From Micrococcales bacterium (lineage in GTDB: Bacteria; Actinomycetota; Actinomycetes; S36-B12; GCA-2699445), in the NCBI GenBank assembly GCA_002699445.1, contig PAAU01000014.1, forward strand, positions 1-42,791: a stretch of DNA of 42,791 bases, given 5' to 3'. A program made the position numbers and the translations under genes. Below the pieces are notes generated by a model, which saw only the letters and a program-made list of their open reading frames with translations, searched no databases and was not told the origin of the DNA. Shown piece by piece: positions 34,577 to 42,467 of the stretch. Position 1 is the stretch's first letter; every line of letters begins with the position of its first letter.

Positions 34577-35953
34577 ATGGCGTCGATTGATCTGAATGCA
34601 GATCTGGGTGAGCAGCCAGGCCCTACTGGCGAGGCTCTTGATACCGAACTGCTCGCGATAGTGAGTAGCGCCAATGTGGCGACTGGTGGCCATGCCGGCA
34701 CTAAGGAATCAATGGCGAGAGTATGCAGACTTGCGGCCTCCAATGGCGTCGCTGTTGGAGCTCACATCTCATTTCCTGATCGGGACAACTTCGGCCGTTC
34801 GCCGATGAACATCGGAACCGATGAACTCGTTGCGAGCTTGACCAGTCAGCTGCAAGATTTGGCCGACGCCGCCGCGGCTAGCCACACTCAAGTGTCCTAC
34901 GTGAAGCCGCACGGCGCTTTGTACAACCTAGCCAGTACAGATCCTGCACTGGCTGAGACCGTGGTTTCAGCTATCGATGGATACGGCCTACCCGTGCTGT
35001 CGCTTCCCCACAGTGAGTTAAGTCGTGCCGCGGGGCGGTTCGGGCTGGCGAGCTTCGCTGAAGCATTTGTGGACCGCAACTACACTGATGCGGGAACCTT
35101 GCAACCTCGCTCAAAGCCCGATGCGATGCTCACCGATCCTGGTCAAGTGAGCAAGCGTGCCGTCGCGTTAGCCCTGCACCGGCCGGTCACCACAGTCACG
35201 GGCAGCCAACTCCGCATTGCCCCAGACAGCCTTTGTCTGCACTCCGATAGCGCTAACGCTGTCGAGTCCGCCAGCTTAGTGCGCGCAATGCTCATTGATG
35301 CCGGCATTGAGATTGCATCATTCGTTGCGCCCGATACTCAGCCGCCAATGCGCTACCGGCTTGTGGGTCGAGATGCGATTTTACTGTTGCTACCGCGCCC
35401 GCAACTTCGGCACGAAGTAGCAAGCATTGGTTCGGACAGTGTTGCCGGTCTATCTGAATTGGTACCCGGCGCTGAAACAGTCTTGGCCCGTTTCGATCCC
35501 GACGTAACCTCTGTGCGAGCTCTCGTTACCGCTATTCAATCTGCAGCCCAGCAGCCGGTTGAATCGACTGCCAAGGCGCATTACATCTCGGTTCGATATG
35601 ACGGACCTGATCTAGCGGCCGTAGCGGAGACTACCGGATTAACTGCAGCCGAGGTCATCGCCCGACATGCTGCAGTTGATTACCTTGCGGACTTCATTGG
35701 TTTCAGTCCTGGCTTTGCCTACCTCACCGGTATCGACCCGGCGTTGCGGCTGCCACGCCGGTCAACACCACGTTCCACAGTTCCATCGGGCAGTTTGGCG
35801 ATTTCCGATCACTACTGCGCGATTTATCCGAGCTCATCTCCGGGAGGTTGGCACCTCATTGGTACAACAGATGTTCAATTGTTCGATCAAGACCGACAAC
35901 CACCCGCATTGATCCAGCCGGGCGACTCGGTGAGATTTCAGCCGCAGCTATGA
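34577..35953 (+). CDS. 5-oxoprolinase subunits A and B fused (PxpA-PxpB)
   Basis: A 458-residue fusion. Residues about 1-245 are the LamB/YcsF-type PxpA: SIDLNADLGE, ANVATGGHAGTKESM, GAHISFPDRDNFGRSPM, VSYVKPHGALYN, and FAEAFVDRNYTDAGTLQPRS. Residues about 255-458 are PxpB (KipI type): YRLVGRDAILLLLP, ISVRYDGPDLAAVAETTGL, YLADFIGFSPGFAYLTGID and LPRRSTPRSTVPSGSLAISD, GWHLIGTTD. With PxpC they hydrolyse 5-oxoproline to glutamate using ATP, clearing this glutamine and glutathione by-product. PxpA and PxpB are separate in most bacteria. The stop overlaps the pxpC start in ATGA. Confidence 0.93.
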   Translation: MASIDLNADLGEQPGPTGEALDTELLAIVSSANVATGGHAGTKESMARVCRLAASNGVAVGAHISFPDRDNFGRSPMNIGTDELVASLTSQLQDLADAAAASHTQVSYVKPHGALYNLASTDPALAETVVSAIDGYGLPVLSLPHSELSRAAGRFGLASFAEAFVDRNYTDAGTLQPRSKPDAMLTDPGQVSKRAVALALHRPVTTVTGSQLRIAPDSLCLHSDSANAVESASLVRAMLIDAGIEIASFVAPDTQPPMRYRLVGRDAILLLLPRPQLRHEVASIGSDSVAGLSELVPGAETVLARFDPDVTSVRALVTAIQSAAQQPVESTAKAHYISVRYDGPDLAAVAETTGLTAAEVIARHAAVDYLADFIGFSPGFAYLTGIDPALRLPRRSTPRSTVPSGSLAISDHYCAIYPSSSPGGWHLIGTTDVQLFDQDRQPPALIQPGDSVRFQPQL

Positions 35954-36813
35954 CCATTACTGTCTTATCAGCTGGGCTGATGACCACAATCCAGGATTTG
36001 GGGCGCCCAGGTTTCGCGGCTATGGGTGTTGGCGCCGCGGGAGCATTTGATCGTTCCGCGCTGAAACTTGCCAATCGCCTGGTGGGTAATGACACGAACG
36101 CCGCTGCCTTAGAAACGCTAGGTGGTGGCCTCCGGATCACTACGGATAAGCCAGTATTGATGGCTATCGCCGGAGCATCTGGGGATGTCGTTGGTACCAC
36201 AGGCCAAGAAGGCCCCAACAGTTCATTCTTCCTACACCCTGGGTCACCACTGGAAATTCGTCCACCGACGCATGGTCTGCGAACCTATTTGTCCTTCAGG
36301 GGTGGGTTAGCAGTCAACCCAGTACTCGGATCACGCTCGTGGGACACCTTGGGATGTATTGGGCCCGCTCCCCTAACTCCGGGATCGCTGCTCCCTATCG
36401 GCGTCGCTATCGCTCGGGAACCTAGTGTGGGCAACGCTCCAGTCCCCGAGCCGTCTCCAGAGACAGTAAATCTCGAGCTTGATGCAGGGCCGAGGCAAGA
36501 GTGGTTCACTGCCGAGAGCTGGGCACTTCTCGCTAGTGGAGATTTCACGGTGAGTTCACAATCCGACCGAGTAGGCCTCCGCCTCCTGGGTGCACCCTTG
36601 AGAAGGGCAGCTGCCTACCTGCATCGTTCCTTGGCTTCTGAGGGTCTGGTACGAGGCTCTATCGAGGTACCTCCAGACGGCGCACCCATCATTTTGGGCG
36701 TAGACCATCCGACAACTGGTGGCTACCCCGTTATCGCAGTTATCGCGCCCGACGACCTTGATAAGTGCGCGCAATTGTTACCTGGACAGGCCGTCAGACT
36801 CGTACTTCGGTGA
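35950..36813 (+). CDS. pxpC: 5-oxoprolinase subunit C (PxpC)
   Basis: A 287-residue biotin-dependent carboxyltransferase-like (KipA/UAHY) protein. TVLSAGLMTTIQDLGRPGF and AAGAFDRSALKLANRLVGND open the family N-terminus; LSFRGGLAVNPVLGSRSWDT and SSQSDRVGLRLLGAPL follow, then GSIEVPPDGAPIILGVDHPT, GGYPVIAVI at the end. The ATG overlaps the pxpAB stop (ATGA); an upstream in-frame extension to 35848 lies inside pxpAB and is rejected. Translational coupling suits a subunit of one enzyme complex with the fused PxpA-PxpB. Confidence 0.95.
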   Translation: MTITVLSAGLMTTIQDLGRPGFAAMGVGAAGAFDRSALKLANRLVGNDTNAAALETLGGGLRITTDKPVLMAIAGASGDVVGTTGQEGPNSSFFLHPGSPLEIRPPTHGLRTYLSFRGGLAVNPVLGSRSWDTLGCIGPAPLTPGSLLPIGVAIAREPSVGNAPVPEPSPETVNLELDAGPRQEWFTAESWALLASGDFTVSSQSDRVGLRLLGAPLRRAAAYLHRSLASEGLVRGSIEVPPDGAPIILGVDHPTTGGYPVIAVIAPDDLDKCAQLLPGQAVRLVLR

Positions 36814-36959
36814 CGAACCCACAGCGTCAGCCTACCCAGTCCTGTCCTTAGGCTCACGCAGCTGAAAAAGTCAGTCTTCTCGACTTCGGACTAATCCTGG
36901 AATCGGGACCGGCCGATACATGATGAAGTAGACGAGAAGGGGTCATCATCATGTCCAGT

Positions 36960-37020
36960 GAAGATCGAGGTAGGGAGATCTTGTTGGCAGGCATCTCCAT
37001 CGACCTACTCCTCGATCTTC
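36960..37020 (+). other. Long hairpin just upstream of tRNA-Lys
   Basis: GAAGATCGAGG (36960-36970) pairs perfectly with CCTCGATCTTC (37010-37020). TAGG pairs with CCTA inside it, and GGAGAT (36974-36979) with ATCTCC (36993-36998) around a 13-base loop. No T run follows. It sits in the 236-base gap between pxpC and tRNA-Lys, where no supported gene was found. Confidence 0.5.
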
Positions 37021-37037
37021 TGACACCGCCAAGGTGG

Positions 37038-37049
37038 TACGCTTCCCGT
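37038..37049 (+). promoter_or_regulatory. -10 box of tRNA-Lys
   Basis: TACGCT (37038-37043) is six bases before the first base of the tRNA, so the transcript would start almost at the mature 5' end. No good -35 box was found. Confidence 0.4.
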
Positions 37050-37122
37050 GGGTCGCTAGCTCAACTGGCAGAGCAACGGACTCTTAATCCGTGGGTTCGG
37101 GGTTCGAGTCCCCGGCGGCCTA
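37050..37122 (+). tRNA. tRNA-Lys (anticodon CTT)
   Basis: A cloverleaf with acceptor GGGTCGC (37050-37056) and GCGGCCT (37115-37121, with a terminal G-T and an internal T-G pair), D arm GCTC-AACTGGCA-GAGC, anticodon loop CTCTTAA with CTT, and T arm GGGGTTCGAGTCCCC. Discriminator is A (37122). CCA is not encoded. Confidence 0.95.
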
Positions 37123-37127
37123 CATCC

Positions 37128-37155
37128 AATCCCCCAGCAATACCGGGGGGATTTT
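37128..37155 (+). terminator. Rho-independent terminator after tRNA-Lys
   Basis: AATCCCCC (37128-37135) pairs with GGGGGATT (37146-37153), loop 37136-37145, followed by a short T run. It starts six bases after the tRNA. Confidence 0.75.
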
Positions 37156-37243
37156 CACATCTCCGCTTAATATTCTGCATCGGAGTGGCCTGGATGTGTG
37201 GCCCGATCGAGTCGGCTTCAACCCGTACAACAATCCGGACTGG

Positions 37244-37744
37244 TTATTTGAACGCGTCGCAGCCCTCGCCACGCGGCGGCAAATCTAGTTTCAGACGAAT
37301 ATCTGACGCCGCCTTGCCGTAACTGGCCGAGTCGTTGAAGTCGTCCCAGTCCTCTGGGTCTGGCTTGTTCGCACGCGACTCGTAAGGCGCTACATCGTCG
37401 TAAGCCGCAACCGCAATTTTGTCGATGCTCTTTTGGACCTCAGCAGGCCATTCGGCGTCAGAAAGGGCCTGGGCTTCGACCTTGTTCGCTTCAGCCATAT
37501 CCCCTGCCCACTTTCGATAGGCCTGGGGGGTATCGACACCGAACTCAAGATTTTCCCAAGACTCTTTTTGCTTGTCGCCCTCAATATTCTTGGGGCAGAC
37601 GATGGCGAGGTACTGCTGTCCATAGTCGATCTCGGTGACTGTTGGTGAACGTGTTGCTTCAGCAGCGACTTCTGCACTGTCAACTCTGGAACATCCCGAG
37701 AGCAGTAGAGCCGCAAGACCAACTATCACGGCAAGTCCCTTCAT
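37244..37744 (-). CDS. Small lipoprotein of unknown function
   Basis: A 166-residue exported protein. MKGLAVIVGLAALLLSGCSR is a lipoprotein signal with lipobox LLSGC, lipidated at Cys18. The mature part is acidic and helical, with YLAIVCPKNIEGDKQKESWE and a C-terminal GEGCDAFK; the two remaining Cys could bond. It has no family that I recognise. The ATG at 37744 was chosen because the signal starts there; an in-frame GTG lies four codons upstream. A TAGTGT box sits eight bases before the ATG. The general layout (lipobox, one Cys near the middle, one near the end) is like the unrelated lipoprotein at 5503-5952. Confidence 0.75.
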   Translation of the reverse strand: MKGLAVIVGLAALLLSGCSRVDSAEVAAEATRSPTVTEIDYGQQYLAIVCPKNIEGDKQKESWENLEFGVDTPQAYRKWAGDMAEANKVEAQALSDAEWPAEVQKSIDKIAVAAYDDVAPYESRANKPDPEDWDDFNDSASYGKAASDIRLKLDLPPRGEGCDAFK

Positions 37745-38155
37745 GGGTCCGAACACTATCGGCTGTGCAACATGTTTAGCCCGGCTCCGTTTGAGTCATC
37801 GGATATTTGTTTGAATCAGTGGCCGAATGTCGTTGACCGCTGCGAACCAATCGGCATAGGAGGGCACCACATTCGCTAGACGCACCGGGCTGAACCGGCG
37901 GGCAGCAATCCGGTCTGGTGGCGCTTCGCAGAGCGAAAGATGCGGCCTTCCGATTCGGTCGGCGCCGGTCCCCGGTGTTGGTCCGAAAGGTTAGCCGAGT
38001 CGGTCTAGAGAACACCTTGGCCAGGACAACAGGCCGGTAGTTCAGGGCGGTAGAGGCCCTGGGCGATATCTCCGCATGACGCAAGGCGTCAGTCACGGCA
38101 TGAGCCGTGACGCGAGCAGAGTCGAAAAACCGCGCCAATCTTTGCGGGATCTCGG
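37745..38155. other. Hairpin-rich gene-free stretch
   Basis: A 411-base gap with unusual density of short stems: CAGGGC/GCCCTG (38043-38061), TGACGC-AAG-GCGTCA (38077-38091), GTCACGGC-ATGA-GCCGTGAC (38092-38111), GGTGTT (37974-37979) with AACACC (38011-38016), and CTTCGC-AGA-GCGAAAG near 37924. No known RNA (RNase P, tmRNA, SRP, 6S, cobalamin riboswitch) could be matched. In one minus-strand frame the last part reads PSYADWFAAVNDIRPLIQTN, which looks protein-like but is interrupted by stops upstream. It may be a structured RNA, a repeat or a decayed gene. Confidence 0.45.
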
Positions 38156-40123
38156 CTATCGACTCAGATCAGGCAGATCCGCAAACTCCTGCAATGACTC
38201 CGGGTTGGCGAGAGCCGCGGTATTACGAACTTTTCGATCGTGCACGACATCCGAAACTGCTAACTCAGCAAGCTTGCCCGATCGAGTCCTAGGCAGGTCG
38301 CTCACCTGCATAATGCGGGCCGGAACGTGTCTCGGCGAGCATTCCACCCTCAGCTGAGACCTGATCTTGTTGCTCAACGTCTCGTCCAAACGCTGACCGG
38401 GCTGCAATCGAAGAAAAAGCACTATCCGGGTATCCCCCTCCCATTCCTGACCGATCGCCAGTGACTCCGCCACCTCTGGCAACTGCTCTACCTGTCGGTA
38501 GATCTCGGCGGTGCCGATGCGCACTCCGCCAGCGTTGAGGGTTGCGTCTGATCGCCCGTGAATTACGAAGCCGTGACTCTTTGTCCACGAGGCGAAATCA
38601 CCTTGTGCCCACACTCCCGGATATCGCTCAAAATAGGCCGATGTGTATCGTTCCCCATCAGGATCATTCGCGAACTTAAGCGGCATCGACGGAAATGGCT
38701 CAAGACACACTAACTCGCCTCGCACTCCGGCGTTCTCGTAGAGCGACTGGCCTACCTCGTCCCAGACATCGATCGCACAACCTAATGCCGGACCCTGAAT
38801 TTCTCCCGCATGCACGGCGCGGGTCGGGTCCCCGAGTACGAAACAGCCGCATAAGTCGGTTCCGCCGCTGATAGAGGCCAAGTGAACGTCTGACTTCAAA
38901 CTGCGATAGACGTAGGCGAATCCCTCAGCCGACAGCGGAGATCCGGTTGAGGTGATCGTACGCAGCGATTTGAGATCGTGATGAGATCCGGCTTTCACTT
39001 CAGCTTTGGCGCAGGCGTCCAGAAATTTGGCGCTAGTCCCAAACAAGGTCACTTGTTCGGTCGCGGCAAGCTCCCACAGTCCCTCAGGATCCGGAAACAT
39101 TGGGGATCCGTCGTACAACACAATCGTTGCGCCACTAGCTAGCGTTGAGACCAACCAGTTCCACATCATCCAACCGCAGGTCGTGTAATAAAAGACGCGA
39201 TCTCCGGGAGCGATCCCGCAGTGCAGTTGATGTTCGGTTAGTTGCTTCAGGAGAACGCCAGTAGCTGTATGAACGATGCATTTTGGCTTACCGGTGGTCC
39301 CCGAGGAGTACAGCACCAAACCCGGTTCAGAAATAGGTTGCCGAACGAACTCGAGTTCACCCACTGGTTCTGCGAGGAGTTGATGCCAATCCGTTAATGG
39401 CACATTCTCGATCGAGATTGGCAGGTCGCGGCCCAGCTCGGCAGCCACCGCAACTGCTCGAACATTAGGTAGTCCACGAACTACCTCGTTTAGTTCGGAA
39501 AGTCGCTCATGTTCCTTGCCGTTGTAACGATATCCGTCAGCAGCTATCAGGACTTTTGGATTCACCTGAGCAAACCGATCTAAGACTCCGCTCACTCCAA
39601 AATCTGGGCTGGTGCTGGTGAATACGGCTCCGATACTGTTGGTCGCCAACATGGCCACGAGAGCCTGTGGTGTATTTGGTACCCAGGCTGCGACATGGTC
39701 ACCGCGCTGTACGCCCTGGCGTCGCAACCATTGTTGGGCGGCTGCCACCTGTTGCCTCAGTTGATGCCAAGTAATTTCGATGCGGTCGCCATTCTCTCCG
39801 ACGGAGATCACCGCCACCGGCGAAGCGCCAGACCGGTTTCCGCCGAGTAAAAGATTCTCGGCGTAACACATCTCGGCGCCGGGAAAAAACTGTGAGCTTC
39901 TCATCCCGGTGTCGATAACAGCCGGACCAGGTCCTCGATCTCCGACTACCCCGCAGAAATCCCACGCCGCATTCCAAAACGAATTCGGATGTGTAATCGA
40001 CCAACTATGCAGTTCCGACGAATTACCGCAGTGTGGCGCGTAAGCATGCCGAAACCTGGTCATGGCGGCATCGGCAACGGCGCCTTCGGTCGGCTCCCAC
40101 AGCAGTTGGCCCTGAATGGTCAC
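38156..40123 (-). CDS. Acetoacetyl-CoA synthetase
   Basis: A 655-residue ANL-superfamily ligase, activating acetoacetate with ATP and CoA. Adenylation motifs are LVLYSSGTTGKPKCIVHTAT (A3), TTCGWMMWNWLVSTLASGAT, SISGGTDLCGCFVLG, FASWTKSHGFVIHGRSD (A8) and DLPRTRSGKLAELAVSD with the catalytic Lys (A10). Length and the N-terminus FWNAAWDFCGVVGDRG fit acetoacetate-CoA ligases better than acetyl-CoA synthetases. I use the GTG at 40123: a CACAAT box lies six bases upstream and VTIQGQLLWEPTEG is the family N-terminus. The frame is open to 40216, which would overlap the GroES-like gene. The enzyme could use poly-hydroxybutyrate or ketone-body carbon. Confidence 0.92.
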   Translation of the reverse strand: MTIQGQLLWEPTEGAVADAAMTRFRHAYAPHCGNSSELHSWSITHPNSFWNAAWDFCGVVGDRGPGPAVIDTGMRSSQFFPGAEMCYAENLLLGGNRSGASPVAVISVGENGDRIEITWHQLRQQVAAAQQWLRRQGVQRGDHVAAWVPNTPQALVAMLATNSIGAVFTSTSPDFGVSGVLDRFAQVNPKVLIAADGYRYNGKEHERLSELNEVVRGLPNVRAVAVAAELGRDLPISIENVPLTDWHQLLAEPVGELEFVRQPISEPGLVLYSSGTTGKPKCIVHTATGVLLKQLTEHQLHCGIAPGDRVFYYTTCGWMMWNWLVSTLASGATIVLYDGSPMFPDPEGLWELAATEQVTLFGTSAKFLDACAKAEVKAGSHHDLKSLRTITSTGSPLSAEGFAYVYRSLKSDVHLASISGGTDLCGCFVLGDPTRAVHAGEIQGPALGCAIDVWDEVGQSLYENAGVRGELVCLEPFPSMPLKFANDPDGERYTSAYFERYPGVWAQGDFASWTKSHGFVIHGRSDATLNAGGVRIGTAEIYRQVEQLPEVAESLAIGQEWEGDTRIVLFLRLQPGQRLDETLSNKIRSQLRVECSPRHVPARIMQVSDLPRTRSGKLAELAVSDVVHDRKVRNTAALANPESLQEFADLPDLSR

Positions 40124-40129
40124 GTCGCT

Positions 40130-40135
40130 ATTGTG
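40130..40135 (-). promoter_or_regulatory. -10-like box for acetoacetyl-CoA synthetase
   Basis: CACAAT on the minus strand, six bases before the GTG at 40123. It lies in the 46-base gap after the GroES-like gene and suggests a separate leaderless transcript. Confidence 0.35.
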
Positions 40136-40169
40136 CCTTTTGTCACCAACAAGATCGATGGCGACCCAC

Positions 40170-40499
40170 CTATAGGTATAGCCCGGTGTCGCTATCTCCG
40201 TTGCGCCCACTCGCAATGGCGTGAACGTCCCGTTCCCGCATCAGAATGTATTCCTCACCTTGGATTTCGACATTTGCTCGATCCTCGGGCTCAAATAGCA
40301 CCTGGTCGCCAACTTCAACGGTCCGAACATTTGGGCCCGTTCCTACGACCGCAGCCCACTGCAACCGGCGACCCACCTGTGCGGTAGCCGGTATCAGAAT
40401 TCCGCCAGTCGAGGTCCGATCCCCGTCAGGGCCAGCACCACGAACGAGAACCCGATCATGCAACATCTTGATCGGGTTGCCCTCGGTCTCCTCTGCCAT
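40170..40499 (-). CDS. GroES-like co-chaperone
   Basis: A 109-residue GroES-fold protein. MLHDRVLVRGAGPDGDRTST and GGILIPATAQVGRRLQWAAV give the start and mobile loop, and VGDQVLFEPEDRANVEIQGE, EYILMRERDVHAI the C-terminal barrel. The usual chaperonin-contact tripeptide region is GGILIP. The ATG at 40499 overlaps the stop of the DUF3618 gene by one base (TAATG), which fixes the start and indicates coupling. No groEL is adjacent, so it is probably an additional GroES paralogue rather than the main one. Confidence 0.88.
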   Translation of the reverse strand: MAEETEGNPIKMLHDRVLVRGAGPDGDRTSTGGILIPATAQVGRRLQWAAVVGTGPNVRTVEVGDQVLFEPEDRANVEIQGEEYILMRERDVHAIASGRNGDSDTGLYL

Positions 40500-40903
40500 T
40501 ACGAGGTGGCGACAGTTGGCGCCGGAGCCAACTCGATAGCTTCCCGCGAGATTGACTTCAGCTCTGGCTTGACGGCTGCCCGAGGCACAGGAACCCAAAC
40601 CACCTCACCCAAGCGTCGAAGCTGCCGCTTGCGACCTCGTGCCTTGATCCCCTTGCGTAGGAGAATCAAGCCCAGAGCGACACCAACCACAGCGGCGACG
40701 CGTTCCGTACGCACGAGACCGGTCTCGGGATCAATCACTACTGAGAGCACTACGCTGCGGGCTTTCGCCTTAAGAACCTCGGGCCGAGCCTCTTGCTTTA
40801 GCTGGGCAATGCTCTCGGCAAGTCGTTGCCTGGTGGCATCCAGATCGGTTTGGATATCGTCCATGGAGCGGTGCTCCGACTTCTCCGCGGTCGTATCGCT
40901 CAC
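40499..40903 (-). CDS. DUF3618 membrane-associated protein
   Basis: A 134-residue protein of the DUF3618 family. DDIQTDLDATRQRLAESIAQ is the family N-terminal helix (D-I-x(4-5)-R-x-L-A-x-S-I-x-x-L pattern), followed by VLKAKARSVVLSVVIDPE. A single membrane helix (VAAVVGVALGLILLRKG, about residues 76-92) precedes a Lys/Arg-rich tail. GGAGG lies five bases before the GTG at 40903, preferred over the GTG at 40915. Its stop overlaps the GroES-like start. DUF3618 proteins often accompany phage-shock or membrane-stress genes; its role here is unknown. Confidence 0.8.
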   Translation of the reverse strand: MSDTTAEKSEHRSMDDIQTDLDATRQRLAESIAQLKQEARPEVLKAKARSVVLSVVIDPETGLVRTERVAAVVGVALGLILLRKGIKARGRKRQLRRLGEVVWVPVPRAAVKPELKSISREAIELAPAPTVATS

Positions 40904-40935
40904 AAGGTCCTCCACTCTGTCGGTCGTAGGGAAGC

Positions 40936-41679
40936 CTACGCGGTCAGCGCCGCCGGGTCGAACCCGTATGGCAGTTCGAGTCGGTTCTGTCGCAGTAACG
41001 CCTCATCCATCAGTAAATCTAGAGTCCACCCATCAGCACGTATTTTCCCGTCACTCAAGATCACACTGCGGGGGCAGAGTTGGGCGGCATACGGCAGATC
41101 ATGGGTGACCATCACCAAAGTACGGTCCAAACCGAGCAGAACATCTGCCAACTCTCGACGGGAAGCTGGGTCCATATTGGAACTTGGTTCATCCATAACT
41201 AACACTTCAGGATCAGTCGCTAACACTGTCGCTATTGCGACTCGGCGACGCTGTCCCAGCGATAAATGGTGCGGCGGCCGGTTTTTCACAGCTAGCATTC
41301 CCACCTCAACCAGTGCCGCCTCCACTCGTGACGCGACTTCTTCTGGTGCCAATCCCGCGTTGGCGGGGCCAAAGGCGACATCATCCGCCACCGTAGGCAT
41401 AAAGAGTTGATCGTCTGGATCCTGAAATACCATGCCGACTAGTTGCCGGGCTTTCGCGAGATTCTCTTCAGTGAGCAGAGTCCCCGCCACCGCTATCTCG
41501 CCATTGGTTGGTCGCAGCAAGCCATTGGCGTGCAGCATAAGCGTAGTTTTTCCCGCACCATTGGGGCCCAAAACGGCTACTCGCTCCCCCGGCATGATCT
41601 CCAGATCTACGCCCTGCAGAGCCGGTGTTCCATCGGGATAGCTGAAATGCACACCCTTGAAATCCAATGCTGAGGTCAC
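40936..41679 (-). CDS. ECF transporter ATPase (CbiO-like)
   Basis: A 247-residue ABC ATPase energising metal or vitamin uptake. Walker A is GPNGAGKTTLM, Q-loop FQDPDDQLFMPTVADDVAFG (typical of energy-coupling-factor A proteins), signature HHLSLGQRRRVAIA, Walker B VLVMDEPSSNMD, switch His in MVTHDL. The signature is LSLGQ rather than LSGGQ. The GTG start at 41679 overlaps the CbiQ stop in GTGA. Partner genes CbiQ and a PDGLE-type protein upstream point to cobalt or nickel. Confidence 0.93.
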   Translation of the reverse strand: MTSALDFKGVHFSYPDGTPALQGVDLEIMPGERVAVLGPNGAGKTTLMLHANGLLRPTNGEIAVAGTLLTEENLAKARQLVGMVFQDPDDQLFMPTVADDVAFGPANAGLAPEEVASRVEAALVEVGMLAVKNRPPHHLSLGQRRRVAIATVLATDPEVLVMDEPSSNMDPASRRELADVLLGLDRTLVMVTHDLPYAAQLCPRSVILSDGKIRADGWTLDLLMDEALLRQNRLELPYGFDPAALTA

Positions 41680-42467
41680 TGGGAAACACCCCAGCGCCAC
41701 GCAACAAGCAGAACCGCTGCTGCTGCTAGCGGCAAGACTGAGGCGTAGATGAACTGGCGGGCTGTCGCCGGAGGCAACGAATGGAGCTCAGGCATCTGCC
41801 CGCTGTACCCACGAGCCGCCATTGCCAGGTGTACTCGTTCACCCCGCTCGTAGGAGCGAATAAATAGGGTTCCGAGGGTTTTTGCCAATGTCGTCCACGC
41901 TGCTGGTCCTCGAGCCGTGAAACCACGAGCTTTTCGAGCGCGCGACATACGGGCAGCCTCATTGAACACAACGTGCACATAACGAATCATGCTTGCAAAG
42001 ATTTGAACGAGCAGATCGGGCAGCCGGAGTTTGCGCAGGCCCGAGACCATTTCTGTCGTACTCGTTGTAGCAGCGAGCACAATCGATCCCACGACACCCA
42101 GCGTCGCTTTCGCTAATAGCGTCCAGGCAGCCAGAAGTCCCGGTTCCGATACGGTCAGCGGTCCCAACTGCAGATAGGGACCTGATCCGATGAAGGGCAT
42201 GAGTAGGGCAAAAATCACGAACGGAATCTCGACAGTCATGCGGGCCAATAGCGTTCGCAGTGGGACCGCCGCCGCCACTACTACGCCGATCATCAGCAGC
42301 GCGTAACCCAGGAATGCCCAATATCGATCGCCCGGCGTCGCAACAATGACCAGCATGGTGAGCAGTAAGGACGCGATCTTTGTCTGGGCAGGCAGCTGAT
42401 GGATCCAGGTATTTCCCGGGATAAAGAGCCGTTCGCCTAACTGGTGACCCCCGGGATGATCACCCAT
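41676..42467 (-). CDS. ECF transporter transmembrane component (CbiQ-like)
   Basis: A 263-residue membrane protein with about five hydrophobic helices. The two coupling-helix motifs are EAARMSRARKARGFTARG and RSYERGERVHLAMAARGYSG (A-R-G type), the contacts to the ATPases. The ATG at 42467 overlaps the end of the PDGLE gene by eight bases; a TTG at 42470 is less likely. With the ATPase and PDGLE component it forms a cobalt/nickel importer. Confidence 0.92.
   Translation of the reverse strand: MGDHPGGHQLGERLFIPGNTWIHQLPAQTKIASLLLTMLVIVATPGDRYWAFLGYALLMIGVVVAAAVPLRTLLARMTVEIPFVIFALLMPFIGSGPYLQLGPLTVSEPGLLAAWTLLAKATLGVVGSIVLAATTSTTEMVSGLRKLRLPDLLVQIFASMIRYVHVVFNEAARMSRARKARGFTARGPAAWTTLAKTLGTLFIRSYERGERVHLAMAARGYSGQMPELHSLPPATARQFIYASVLPLAAAAVLLVAWRWGVSQ

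Noticed and set aside
36951-37322. A 123-residue frame across tRNA-Lys
   Set aside because: Its middle reads LAQLAEQRTLNPWVRGSSPR, the usual mistranslation of this tRNA; the frame runs through the tRNA and the terminator.
37776-38138. A 120-residue minus-strand frame in the hairpin-rich gap
   Set aside because: Low-complexity, Arg/Pro-rich reading without family features or ribosome binding site; the region is better described as structured.
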